A DNA stretch of 64,000 nt from Mycolicibacterium sphagni (GTDB lineage Bacteria > Actinomycetota > Actinomycetes > Mycobacteriales > Mycobacteriaceae): assembly GCF_002250655.1 (NCBI RefSeq), contig NZ_NOZR01000014.1, positions 62,001 to 126,000 on the forward strand, read 5' to 3'. The notes beneath the pieces were generated by a model, which saw only the letters and a list, made by a program, of their open reading frames with translations, was not told where the DNA came from and searched no databases. Position numbers and translations under genes: made by a program. Shown one piece after another: positions 44,395 to 53,105 of this stretch (the stretch's first letter is position 1; each line of letters opens with the position of its first letter).

Positions 44395-45317
44395 CAGACA
44401 TGATCCTTGACCTCGGATCCGACGCCAGGGAGTACGGCAGACAGGCGCTGCGGGCCTTCGAGGCCGCCGGCGGTGACGAGCTCATCCAGCAAGCTGAAGC
44501 GAAGCCGGAGGCTCGTGAAGGTCTGGTGGCTCCCGTGCTGGCCGAGCTCGGCGCGTGGGATCTCGATCACCGCACCGACGCCGACGGGCTCGAGGCTGCG
44601 GCGGCTCTGTGCCGCAGCGCCGGCTACTGGGCGGTGCCGTATCCGATCGCCGAGCGGCTGTCGGCTCCCGATGGCCTCGACGCCGACGGCCTGGTGGTGG
44701 TGTCGTCGAATCGTCCCTGCGCCCCCTTGGTCGGGCTCGAAAACCGTTGGGCTGCGGTAACACTGGATGGACGACGCAGTATGGTCACCGGGCTGGGCGC
44801 GGCCGGACCTGCCTTCGTCACCGAGTTGCAGCTGTCCGAAGTCGATGCCTCGGGCAACGCGGACCTCGCTCTGGGGCTGATGCTGCCGTGCTGGACCCTG
44901 CTGGGCATGCTCGACCGCGCTATCGAGTTGACCGTGTCGCACGTGACTCTGCGTAAGCAATTCGGTCAGCCGTTGTCGGCATTCCAGGGCGTGCAGTTTC
45001 AACTGACCGACGCCGAGGTCGGACGGAGCGGGGTCGACATCCTCGCCAAGTACGCGGTGTGGAGCGTCGCCACCGGACGCCGGGAGGCAGTGGACGACGC
45101 GCTGGCGCTGCGGCTTGCAGCGCTGGAAGCCGCCGAGGTCGTGTTCCGGGTGTGCCATCAACTGCACGGCGCTGTCGGGTTCTGCGACGAGACCACGTTG
45201 TCCTGGCTCTCGCGCTACAGCCAGCCACTGCGCAGGCTGCCGTTCGGGCTGTCGGCGACCCGGGATCATCTCGTCCGCAGCGTGGGCAGCCGAGGACTGA
45301 CGGGGCTGTTCGCGTGA
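44391..45317 (+). CDS. Acyl-CoA dehydrogenase-like protein, pair 1 beta-type
   Basis: 308 residues, about 75 shorter than a complete enzyme. The C-terminal helical domain is recognisable (LTVSHVTLRKQFGQPLSAFQ, then HQLHGAVGFCDETTLSWLSR), while the middle beta domain is reduced. Such short forms combine with a longer subunit to an alpha2beta2 tetramer in steroid and bile acid degradation. It is flanked by four-base overlaps on both sides. Confidence 0.85.
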   Translation: MTDMILDLGSDAREYGRQALRAFEAAGGDELIQQAEAKPEAREGLVAPVLAELGAWDLDHRTDADGLEAAAALCRSAGYWAVPYPIAERLSAPDGLDADGLVVVSSNRPCAPLVGLENRWAAVTLDGRRSMVTGLGAAGPAFVTELQLSEVDASGNADLALGLMLPCWTLLGMLDRAIELTVSHVTLRKQFGQPLSAFQGVQFQLTDAEVGRSGVDILAKYAVWSVATGRREAVDDALALRLAALEAAEVVFRVCHQLHGAVGFCDETTLSWLSRYSQPLRRLPFGLSATRDHLVRSVGSRGLTGLFA

Positions 45318-46477
45318 GCCTGGACAACTTTCGGGGCGAAGTCCGCGCGTGGTGCGAGAGGCACGTGCCGACGGACTGGCGCGCCAGCCAAACCGGTGCC
45401 AGCGAGGCCGAATTCGCGGCCTTCCAGAAGGCTTGGTTCGCCGAACTGCACGGCGCCGGATTCGCCGTGCCGCACTGGCCGGCGCAGTGGGGTGGCGGCA
45501 TGCCTGTCGATGAGCAGATCGTGCTGTATTCCGAACTGGCCGCCCACGATGCTCCTCGGCTGGTGCTGGCGTTCGTCGGCATCCATCACGCCGCGTCGAC
45601 TCTGCTGGTCGCCGGCACCGACGAGCAGCGCCGCCGCCACCTACCCGCGATCCTCGACGGCGAGATCTGGGTGCAAGGATTCTCCGAGCCCGAAGCGGGA
45701 TCCGACCTGGCCAGCCTGCGTACCACCGCGCGCCGTGTCGGCGACAACTACCTCGTCGACGGTCAAAAGCTCTGGGCCAGTGGTGGTTTACACGCCGACT
45801 GGTGTCTGCTGCTGGCGCGTACCGACCCCGACGCCCCAAAGCGGCGCGGAATCTCGTACTTCCTGCTGGATATGACCACCCCCGGCGTCGAGGTACGCCC
45901 GATCCGCAACGCCATCGGCGACTCGCACTTCTGTGAGATCTTCCTCGACGGTGTGGAGATCCCGGCAGCCAATCTGATCGGCGTCGAGAACCAGGGCTGG
46001 CAAGTCGCGCAGGCCACGCTGGGCGCCGAGCGCGGCATGACCATGCTCGAGCTCGCAGAGCGGCTCGGCAATGCCGGTTTCCGCTGGCTGGTGCAGGCCT
46101 GCCAGCCGATCGAGGATGGGCTTGTCGCCGACCGGCTGGCGCGGTTCGAGATCGAGATCGCCGGCCTTCGCGGATTGTGCCGTGACTTGGTGCAGCAGCA
46201 CGACGCCGGCGCTGTCGGGCCGGCGGACGCGTCCGTGGTGAAGCTGTACTACAGCGAACTGCTGCAACGGATGACCGATTTCGGCGCCGAGGTCGCCGGG
46301 ATGGCCGCCCAAACCCAGCTCACCAAACCCGCCTCGAGCGGCTGGGAGTCGGGATCGTGGATGTTGGACTTCATCGGCTCCTGGGAATGGACGATTCCGG
46401 GCGGAGCCAGCGAGATCCAACGCACCATCATCGCCGAACGGGGTCTCGGGCTGCCGCGAGAGCCGAGCGCTGTGTGA
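45314..46477 (+). CDS. Acyl-CoA dehydrogenase (FadE-like), pair 2 alpha-type
   Basis: 387 residues from GTG 45314 (GTGA overlap). Motifs: WVQGFSEPEAGSDLASLRTT, NYLVDGQKLWASGGLHADWC, PIRNAIGDSHFCEIFLDGVE and the C-terminal WEWTIPGGASEIQRTIIAER. It resembles the product of 43237-44394 in the EPEAGSDLASLRTT region but differs clearly elsewhere, so it is a paralogue rather than a recent copy. It should form a second heteromeric dehydrogenase with the next gene product. Confidence 0.9.
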   Translation: MSLDNFRGEVRAWCERHVPTDWRASQTGASEAEFAAFQKAWFAELHGAGFAVPHWPAQWGGGMPVDEQIVLYSELAAHDAPRLVLAFVGIHHAASTLLVAGTDEQRRRHLPAILDGEIWVQGFSEPEAGSDLASLRTTARRVGDNYLVDGQKLWASGGLHADWCLLLARTDPDAPKRRGISYFLLDMTTPGVEVRPIRNAIGDSHFCEIFLDGVEIPAANLIGVENQGWQVAQATLGAERGMTMLELAERLGNAGFRWLVQACQPIEDGLVADRLARFEIEIAGLRGLCRDLVQQHDAGAVGPADASVVKLYYSELLQRMTDFGAEVAGMAAQTQLTKPASSGWESGSWMLDFIGSWEWTIPGGASEIQRTIIAERGLGLPREPSAV

Positions 46478-47436
46478 TGACAGGCCAATTCGAGGAGTTT
46501 CACGCCGAGCTGCGATCGGTGGCCGGCGACCTGCTGGCCAAGGACCGCGCCGTGGAGTGGTCGGTGCTGGCCGACGCGGGATGGACGGGGCTCGAAGTGC
46601 CCGAGCATCTCGGCGGTGCCGGTGCGACGTTCTCCGAGGTGGCCGTCATCTGCGAGGAGATGGGCCGCGCGGCGAGCGCCAACAGCTTTCTCGGTAGCGC
46701 GGTGCTGGCCGCTGGCGTCGTGAATGCGTTGGCGCCCAGCGACACCCGTGACACGCTGCTGACGGAGATCGCGGCGGGGTCGACCAGGGTGGCCGTCGCC
46801 TTCGAGCCGTTCGAGTTCGTGCCGGACGCCGAAGGCGCCGACCGGATCCTGATAGTCACCGACGACGGGGTCGTCGAGACCGACGTGACTGTGACCCCGC
46901 AACCCGTCCTGGACGAGACGCGCCGGCTGGCCATCGTGACCGCGAAGGGCGGGTCCGTCGCATGCGTGCATCACTTCGACGGGTACCCGCAAGCACAGAT
47001 CCGCCGTGTGCGTGACCGTGCGGCGACCGCGGTGGCCTGCGACAGTCTCGGGTTGTCCGAGGCGATGCTCGCCGCGACGGTCGCGTATGCGAAGGTGCGC
47101 CGGCAGTTCGACCGGCCGATCGGCTCGTTCCAGGCCGTCAAGCATGCGTGTGCCGATATGTACGTCGCCATTTCGGTCTCCCGGCAACTGGTCAACGCCG
47201 CGGTCCGCGCCGTCGCCGAGGATCAGCCTGACGCCGGTGTCAAGGCGGCGATGGCGAAGTCGTACGCCTGCAGCGCCGCCGTTGACGTTGCCGGTAAGGC
47301 GATGCAACTGCATGGCGGCATCGGCTACACGTGGGAGAGCGGTATCCATGTCTATCTCAAACGCGCGGCGCTGAATCGCTCGCTGTTCGGCTCTCCCACG
47401 ACATATCGCAAAGAACTCGCTCAACGCTATCTATAG
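46477..47436 (+). CDS. Acyl-CoA dehydrogenase-like protein, pair 2 beta-type
   Basis: 319 residues; ATG 46477 shares one base with the previous TGA. It has LADAGWTGLEVPEHLGGAGA at the start and a well-kept C-terminal domain (AKVRRQFDRPIGSFQAVKHA, then AMQLHGGIGYTWESGIHVYL). The middle domain is short, as in pair 1. With the previous gene it forms the second alpha/beta-like pair, so the pathway probably contains two separate dehydrogenation steps on different acyl-CoAs. Confidence 0.87.
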   Translation: MTGQFEEFHAELRSVAGDLLAKDRAVEWSVLADAGWTGLEVPEHLGGAGATFSEVAVICEEMGRAASANSFLGSAVLAAGVVNALAPSDTRDTLLTEIAAGSTRVAVAFEPFEFVPDAEGADRILIVTDDGVVETDVTVTPQPVLDETRRLAIVTAKGGSVACVHHFDGYPQAQIRRVRDRAATAVACDSLGLSEAMLAATVAYAKVRRQFDRPIGSFQAVKHACADMYVAISVSRQLVNAAVRAVAEDQPDAGVKAAMAKSYACSAAVDVAGKAMQLHGGIGYTWESGIHVYLKRAALNRSLFGSPTTYRKELAQRYL

Positions 47437-47455
47437 AGAAATCAAGGAGTTTCGC

Positions 47456-49168
47456 ATGGGTGTACCGGTCTATAAGCGCATTCTCGACCTCTTCGAGGCC
47501 GAGGGCGTCAACACGCTGTTCGGGATTCCGGATCCCAACTTCGTGCACATGTTCACCGAAGCCGACGCGCGCGGCTGGTCGGTGGTGGCCCCGCACCACG
47601 AGCTGAGCGCGGGCTTCATGGCCGAGGCGGCATCGCGGATGACCGGCAAGCCCGGTCTCTGCATCGGCACGCTCGGCCCCGGTATGGCGAATATCGCCGG
47701 CGCCATCCAATGCGCGCTCGTCGAGAACTCACCGGTGATCTTCCTCGGTGGACAACGGGCCCGGGTCACCGAGCGTCGCGTGCGCCGTGGGCGTATCCAA
47801 TTCGTCCAGCAGGAGCCACTTTTCGCCGCGTCGGTCAAGTACAGCAGCTCCATTGAGTACGCCGACCAGACCGACGAGATCATCCACGAGGCCATCCGCA
47901 GGGCGATGTCGGGCACCCCGGGCCCGACCTACGTCGAGTTCCCCTCGCACGTCATACTCGAGGAACTCGATGTCGCGGCTGCGCCGGCACCGTCCAGCTA
48001 CCGGCTGGTCAACCAGGGCGCTGGTGCCCGCGAGGTAGCCGAGGCCGTGAAGCTCATCCGGGAGGCCAAGAGTCCGGTGCTGCTTGTCGGGCACGGTGTG
48101 CACACCTCCCGCACTCAGCAGGAAGTCAAGGAACTGGCCGAGCTGATGGCCTGCCCGGTGATTCAGACTTCGGGCGGCACGTCGTACATCCCTGGCCTGC
48201 AGGACCGCACGTTCCCCTACCTGTTCTCCCCGGCAGCCAACGAGGCGGTCGAGGAGTCCGACCTGTGCGTCGCGCTGGGCACTGAACTCGGTGAGCCCAT
48301 GCACTACGGCCGGACCCAGCATTGGGCCGGCAACAACGCCAACCGCAAATGGGTGTACGTGGAGCAGGACCCCACCGCCATCGGCGTCAACCGCCCGATG
48401 GACGTCGCTCTCGTCGGCGACCTGCGCGGCGTTGTCCCGCAGCTGGTCGACGCGCTCAGGGACTCTCCGCGCACGGCCGCACCGTCGCTGGAGATCCTGA
48501 TCGAGAAGGATGCGAAAGAGCTTGCGGACATGGCGGAATCGGCACCGTCGGGACGGTCGCCGATCCACCCCGCCCGCTATGTCGTCGAAGCCACCAAGGC
48601 GTTCAACGAACTCGAGGACGGCATCATGGTCCGCGACGGCGGCGCGACCGTGATCTTCCAGTGGACCTACTCGCAGTCCAAGCCCCGCGACGTGATCTGG
48701 AACCAGAACTTCGGCCACCTGGGTACGGGCTTGCCGTACGCGGTCGGTGCCTCGGTCGCCGAGGGCGGCAAACGTCCGGTGATGCTGCTGACCAGTGACT
48801 CGGCCTTTCTGTTCCACATCGCCGAACTCGAGACGGCAGCCCGGCAGAACCTGCCGCTGGTCTGCGTGGTGGGCGTCGATCACCAGTGGGGCTTGGAAGT
48901 GGGCGTATACAAGCGCACTTTCGAACAGCCGTCGCCGCAGCCCGGCGTGCACTGGAGCAAGGACGTCCGGATGGACAAGGTGGCCGAGGGCTTCGGTTGT
49001 CACGGCGAGTACGTCGAGAAGGAAGAAGAGATCGGCCCCGCGATCGCCCGCGCCTACGCCAGTGGCAAGGTCGGTGTGGTGCACGTGTGCATCGATCCGA
49101 AGGCCAACTCCGAGGAGATGCCGAAGTACGACCGATTCCGGACCTGGTACGCCGAAGGCACCCAATAA
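47456..49168 (+). CDS. ThDP-dependent enzyme, oxalyl-CoA decarboxylase/2-hydroxyacyl-CoA lyase-like
   Basis: 570 residues, ribosome site AAGGAG at -7. The ThDP-activating Glu is in APHHELSAGFMAEAASRMTG (residues about 41-63). The cofactor/metal motif reads TSDSAFLFHIAELETAARQN then LPLVCVVGVDHQWG; it resembles the GDSAFGF...ET..R.NLP version of oxalyl-CoA decarboxylase and 2-hydroxyacyl-CoA lyase, but the leading Gly is Ser and the usual metal-binding Asn is Asp. An acetolactate synthase role is unlikely in this operon. Cleavage or decarboxylation giving an aldehyde for the following dehydrogenase is inferred. Confidence 0.8.
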   Translation: MGVPVYKRILDLFEAEGVNTLFGIPDPNFVHMFTEADARGWSVVAPHHELSAGFMAEAASRMTGKPGLCIGTLGPGMANIAGAIQCALVENSPVIFLGGQRARVTERRVRRGRIQFVQQEPLFAASVKYSSSIEYADQTDEIIHEAIRRAMSGTPGPTYVEFPSHVILEELDVAAAPAPSSYRLVNQGAGAREVAEAVKLIREAKSPVLLVGHGVHTSRTQQEVKELAELMACPVIQTSGGTSYIPGLQDRTFPYLFSPAANEAVEESDLCVALGTELGEPMHYGRTQHWAGNNANRKWVYVEQDPTAIGVNRPMDVALVGDLRGVVPQLVDALRDSPRTAAPSLEILIEKDAKELADMAESAPSGRSPIHPARYVVEATKAFNELEDGIMVRDGGATVIFQWTYSQSKPRDVIWNQNFGHLGTGLPYAVGASVAEGGKRPVMLLTSDSAFLFHIAELETAARQNLPLVCVVGVDHQWGLEVGVYKRTFEQPSPQPGVHWSKDVRMDKVAEGFGCHGEYVEKEEEIGPAIARAYASGKVGVVHVCIDPKANSEEMPKYDRFRTWYAEGTQ

Positions 49169-49207
49169 CGCCCACGGGCGAGCCTGGATTTTAGGAGGAT
49201 GACAACC

Positions 49208-50644
49208 ATGCGCGAATACCTGAAGTTCTACATCGATGGCCAGTGGGTGGACCCGGTCAAGCTGACGACCCTCGACGTCGACAACCCGACACTCGAGCAG
49301 GTCGGCGGCACGATCGCCCTTGGATCCGACGCGGACGTGGACAAGGCGGTCAAGGCCGCCCGCAAAGCCTTCAACGCCTGGTCGCAGACCACCCGCGAAG
49401 AGCGCCTGGATGTTCTGCAGGCGTTGCTGGCCGAGTATCAGAAGCGCGCCGGCGACCTGGCCGACGCGGTCCACGAGGAAATGGGTGCGCCGCCGTCGCT
49501 GGCGGCCGGATCGCAGGTCATGATGGGCCTGGCCCACCTGTCCACCGCGATCGACGTCCTGAAGAACTACTCCTTCGAGGAGCAGAAGGGCGCCACCATG
49601 GTGGTCAAGGAGCCGATCGGGGTCTGCGGGCTGATCACACCGTGGAACTGGCCGATCAACCAGATCGCCTGCAAGGTGTTCCCGGCCCTGGCCGCCGGCT
49701 GCACGATGGTGCTCAAGCCCTCGGAGGTCGCCCCGTACTCCGGGCAGATCTTCACCGAGGTCGTCGATGCGGCGGGCGTGCCCGCCGGCGTGTACAACAT
49801 GGTGTTCGGCGATGGCCCGGGTGTGGGAGCGGCCCTGTCGAGCCATCCCGGCATAGACATGGTGTCGTTCACCGGTTCGACCCGGGCCGGTATCGAGGTG
49901 GCCCGCAACGCCGCGCCGACCGTCAAGCGGGTGGCCCAGGAACTAGGCGGCAAAAGCCCCAACATCGTGCTCGACGACGAGGCGTTCTCCCAGAGCGTGG
50001 CATCCGGCATCGCGGTGATGATGCTGAACTCGGGCCAGAGCTGTAATGCCCCCTCGCGCATGTTGGTGCCCAACTCGCGCCTCGACGAGGCCGTCACCGT
50101 CGCCCGTGCGACTGCTGAGGGCGTCAAGGTTGGTGACCTGTCGGACAATTCGGCGATCGGGCCGGTAGCCTCCCGTGCACAGTTCGAGAAGGTCCAGGGG
50201 CTGATCCAGAAGGGTATCGACGAGGGCGCGACGGTGGTCGCCGGCGGTCCCGGCCGGCCCGAGGGAGTGTCCACCGGTTACTACGTACGCCCGACGGTCT
50301 TCGCCGACGTCAACAACGACATGACGATCGCTCGCGAGGAGATCTTCGGGCCGGTGGTGTGCATCCTCGGCTACGACGACTTGGACCAGGCCGTCGAAAT
50401 CGGCAACGACACCGACTACGGGCTCTACGGCTACGTCTCGGGCGCCGATCTCGACCAGGCGCGCGCCCTGGCCCGCCGGATCCGCGCCGGCGCGGTGACC
50501 ATCAACCACGCGTTCGACATCAGCGCGCCGTTCGGTGGCTACAAGCAGAGCGGCAACGGACGCGAATGGGGCGCAGAGGGCCTCGATGAATTCCTCGAGT
50601 CCAAGGCCGTCCTGGGCTTCGCGCCGGCAGGTGCGGGCGAATAG
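49208..50644 (+). CDS. Aldehyde dehydrogenase
   Basis: 478 residues. ATG 49208 is chosen because AGGAGG at 49193-49198 lies nine bases upstream; ATG 49199 directly abuts it and is too close. Typical motifs: GLITPWNWPINQIACKVFPA, VSFTGSTRAGIEVARN, QELGGKSPNIVLDD with the base Glu, and NSGQSCNAPSRML with the catalytic Cys. It oxidises an aldehyde to acid with NAD(P). As last gene of the right operon behind the ThDP enzyme it likely removes the aldehyde formed there. Confidence 0.92.
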   Translation: MREYLKFYIDGQWVDPVKLTTLDVDNPTLEQVGGTIALGSDADVDKAVKAARKAFNAWSQTTREERLDVLQALLAEYQKRAGDLADAVHEEMGAPPSLAAGSQVMMGLAHLSTAIDVLKNYSFEEQKGATMVVKEPIGVCGLITPWNWPINQIACKVFPALAAGCTMVLKPSEVAPYSGQIFTEVVDAAGVPAGVYNMVFGDGPGVGAALSSHPGIDMVSFTGSTRAGIEVARNAAPTVKRVAQELGGKSPNIVLDDEAFSQSVASGIAVMMLNSGQSCNAPSRMLVPNSRLDEAVTVARATAEGVKVGDLSDNSAIGPVASRAQFEKVQGLIQKGIDEGATVVAGGPGRPEGVSTGYYVRPTVFADVNNDMTIAREEIFGPVVCILGYDDLDQAVEIGNDTDYGLYGYVSGADLDQARALARRIRAGAVTINHAFDISAPFGGYKQSGNGREWGAEGLDEFLESKAVLGFAPAGAGE

Positions 50645-50662
50645 GGGCTAGCATCGGCGCTC

Positions 50663-51094
50663 ATGCGAGTGCTGGTGCAGCGGGTCACCTCGGCGTCGGT
50701 GTCGGTGAGTGGCGAGGTGGTCGGCGAGATCCGGCCACCGAGCCAGGGTCTGCTGGCCCTGGTCGGCGTCACCCATTCCGATACCGACGCCGTCGCCCGT
50801 CGACTGGGTGAAAAGCTGTGGCAGTTACGGATTCTCGATTACGAACGGTCGGCGGCCGATGTCGGTGCGCCGATCCTGGTGGTCAGTCAGTTCACGCTGT
50901 ACGCCAACACCGTGAAGGGGCGCAGACCGACCTGGAATGCCGCGGCACCGGGCGCGGTCGCCGAACCGCTCGTCACGGTGTTCGCCGATACCCTGCGTGA
51001 GATGGGTGCCCAGGTCGAGACCGGCGTGTTCGGGGCCGATATGCAGGTCGAGTTGGTCAACGATGGGCCGGTGACGGTGCTGCTGGAGCTGTAA
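50663..51094 (+). CDS. dtd: D-aminoacyl-tRNA deacylase
   Basis: 143 residues, full-length Dtd. It removes D-amino acids wrongly attached to tRNA. Seen are [15 protein letters not shown] at the start, [19 protein letters not shown] with the SQFTLY active-site motif, the NAAAPG segment, and [20 protein letters not shown] near the end. It is a housekeeping gene 18 bases behind the catabolic operon and is probably not part of the pathway. Confidence 0.95.
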   Translation: MRVLVQRVTSASVSVSGEVVGEIRPPSQGLLALVGVTHSDTDAVARRLGEKLWQLRILDYERSAADVGAPILVVSQFTLYANTVKGRRPTWNAAAPGAVAEPLVTVFADTLREMGAQVETGVFGADMQVELVNDGPVTVLLEL

Positions 51095-51143
51095 CGAGTT
51101 GTGTAATAAGGACTTTCCGAAGGCGACAGACACTGGAGGCGCG

Positions 51144-52292
51144 ATGACCGGCACACAAAATCTGGCGCAGTTTCCGATACAGGTTCCCGACTCGGCCCTC
51201 GCTGATGTGCGCCGCCGCCTGGAGAACGCGCGGTGGCCGGCGGAGCTGCCAGGTTCGGACTGGGATTACGGAACCGAACAGGCTTTCCTGCGAACCGTCG
51301 TGGAGCGTTGGCGTGACGGATATGACTGGCGGGCAACCGAAGCTGAGCTCAACCGGTGGGGATCACATGTCACAACCGCCGCGGGCCAGCGAGTCCACCT
51401 ATTGCACGCGCGCTCCGGAAATGCCGGGGCGATTCCCTTGGTGCTGGTGCACGGCTGGCCCGGATCGATCGTTGAATTCCTCGATGTACTGCCGCTTCTG
51501 AGTGAGCAGTTCCATGTGGTCGTCGTCTCAATGCCTGGCTACGGGTTCTCCGGTCCGACGTCACAACGTGGTGTCGACGTCGCGGCCGTCGGCGCGGCCG
51601 TGGACGATGTGATGTCCCAACTCGGCTATGACCGTTACGCCGCGCAAGGAGGCGACTGGGGTGCACTCGTGGTCCGTCATCTCGGACAGCACTATTCGCC
51701 CAGGGTGGCGGCTATCCACACGAACATGCTGTTCGCGCCCTTCGACGGCGATCCTGCCGAGGCGATGAACGGGGTGACCGAAAGTGAACTCGCAGCAATT
51801 GTTTCGTCGGCCGAGCGGATTGCGGATGGAACTGCCTACATGCAGATCCAATCGACGCGGCCGCACTCGCTGGGTTACGGACTCGACGACTCGCCGCTGG
51901 GACTGGCCGGCTGGATCCTGGAGAAGTTTCATTCCTGGTGCGATATCCGCGACGGCATGCCTATCCGCATCGATCGCCTCATCGACAACCTGATGATGTA
52001 TTGGCTCACCGGCACGGCGACGTCGGCGGCCCGGCTGTATTACGAAGCGAGCCGGGCAGGCACGTCGGCACTGAGCGATTGGGATGGGCGCGTCGATGTG
52101 CCGACGGGGTATGCGGTGTATCCCTTCGAACTGTTGCAGACACCACGGGTGTGGGCCGAAGCCCGTTACAACCTGGTGCATTACACCGTCCAGAACAGTG
52201 GGGGACACTTCGCGGCGTTCGAGCAACCGGGACTGTTTGCCGCAGACGTCAACAGCTACGGCGACAAGCTTCGGGAACTCGGGGTGTTCTGA
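51144..52292 (+). CDS. Epoxide hydrolase (alpha/beta hydrolase, EHN type)
   Basis: 382 residues from ATG 51144 with TGGAGG ahead. The N-terminal epoxide hydrolase lid domain (IQVPDSALADVRRRLENARW then PAELPGSDWDYG) is followed by the alpha/beta hydrolase core: oxyanion motif LVHGWPGS, nucleophile Asp171 in QGGDWGAL, and the base His355 in NSGGHFAAFEQP. It is a microsomal-type soluble epoxide hydrolase that opens epoxides to diols. The position 50 bases behind dtd and ahead of a TetR suggests its own regulation rather than membership in the operon. Confidence 0.9.
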   Translation: MTGTQNLAQFPIQVPDSALADVRRRLENARWPAELPGSDWDYGTEQAFLRTVVERWRDGYDWRATEAELNRWGSHVTTAAGQRVHLLHARSGNAGAIPLVLVHGWPGSIVEFLDVLPLLSEQFHVVVVSMPGYGFSGPTSQRGVDVAAVGAAVDDVMSQLGYDRYAAQGGDWGALVVRHLGQHYSPRVAAIHTNMLFAPFDGDPAEAMNGVTESELAAIVSSAERIADGTAYMQIQSTRPHSLGYGLDDSPLGLAGWILEKFHSWCDIRDGMPIRIDRLIDNLMMYWLTGTATSAARLYYEASRAGTSALSDWDGRVDVPTGYAVYPFELLQTPRVWAEARYNLVHYTVQNSGGHFAAFEQPGLFAADVNSYGDKLRELGVF

Positions 52293-52467
52293 GCGGAAAC
52301 GGAAAGACAACGGGCTCGGGGGTTTGACTCAGTCGATTCCCGGCAAGACGGGACACGCGCGTACCAGCTCAGGCTGCGTTCCCGGAGTGTTGGGTGGGCG
52401 CGAGTGGTTGACTAGTGCAAGTCTGTCGCGGATTGGAGGTTGCGCGATCGGAACCGAATCGGATTAC

Positions 52468-53031
52468 GTGGATCCGGATGTTCCCGAAGAGGTCCGCCGG
52501 ACGGTGCTCGCCGCCGCCTACGAAGAGCTCAGCCGGTGGGGACTCGAGCGTTTCGACATCCCGACGATGTGTGCTCGCCACAAGATCGACGAGTCGCTGG
52601 TGAGCCGCTATTGGGGTGATAGCCGCCGGCTTTCCCTTGACACGCTCCTGTACTGGAGCGACGAGATCCTGAACCCCGCCGACACTGGCTCCCTTCGCAC
52701 CGACCTGCAATTCTTGGCCGCCGCGGTGGCGCGTCAGGTGAACAGTGGCACCGGACGAAGTCTGCTGCGTGCGATGGTGGTTGACGACCGCGCGGCCTTC
52801 GCTGACGACACCAGGATGGCCTTCTGGATGCGACGGTTCGCCGGCATCCGCTCGGTGTTCGACCGCGCCGCCGAGCGCGGCGAGATCCGAGACGGTGTGG
52901 ATGCCATCGCCGCAATGCAATTGATCCTTGCGCCGATCAACGTGCGCGCTCTCTACACCGAAGACCCGGTCGAACCGCAGTATTACGAAGCCATCGCCGA
53001 TCTGGTCTGGCACGCCATCGCGAAGCACTGA
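52468..53031 (+). CDS. TetR family transcriptional regulator
   Basis: 187 residues if GTG 52468 is used; TTG 52408 in the same frame would add 20 residues, and neither has a strong ribosome site. The helix-turn-helix is RRTVLAAAYEELSRWGLERF then DIPTMCARHKIDESLVSRYW, a divergent but readable TetR domain, with a helical C-terminal domain rich in Met. It lies downstream of the epoxide hydrolase and may regulate it. Confidence 0.8.
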   Translation: MDPDVPEEVRRTVLAAAYEELSRWGLERFDIPTMCARHKIDESLVSRYWGDSRRLSLDTLLYWSDEILNPADTGSLRTDLQFLAAAVARQVNSGTGRSLLRAMVVDDRAAFADDTRMAFWMRRFAGIRSVFDRAAERGEIRDGVDAIAAMQLILAPINVRALYTEDPVEPQYYEAIADLVWHAIAKH

Positions 53032-53105
53032 GCTATCCCGATACGGCCTATTCGTTACCGGTCCGCGCCCTGCCGTGCACCTCGGACATGAGAGCGTAGA
53101 ACCTT

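Noticed and set aside
47729-49846. 705-codon minus-strand frame over the ThDP and aldehyde dehydrogenase genes
   Set aside because: Both plus-strand proteins are full-length with catalytic motifs; the minus frame shows only low-complexity Arg/Gly/Asp sequence.
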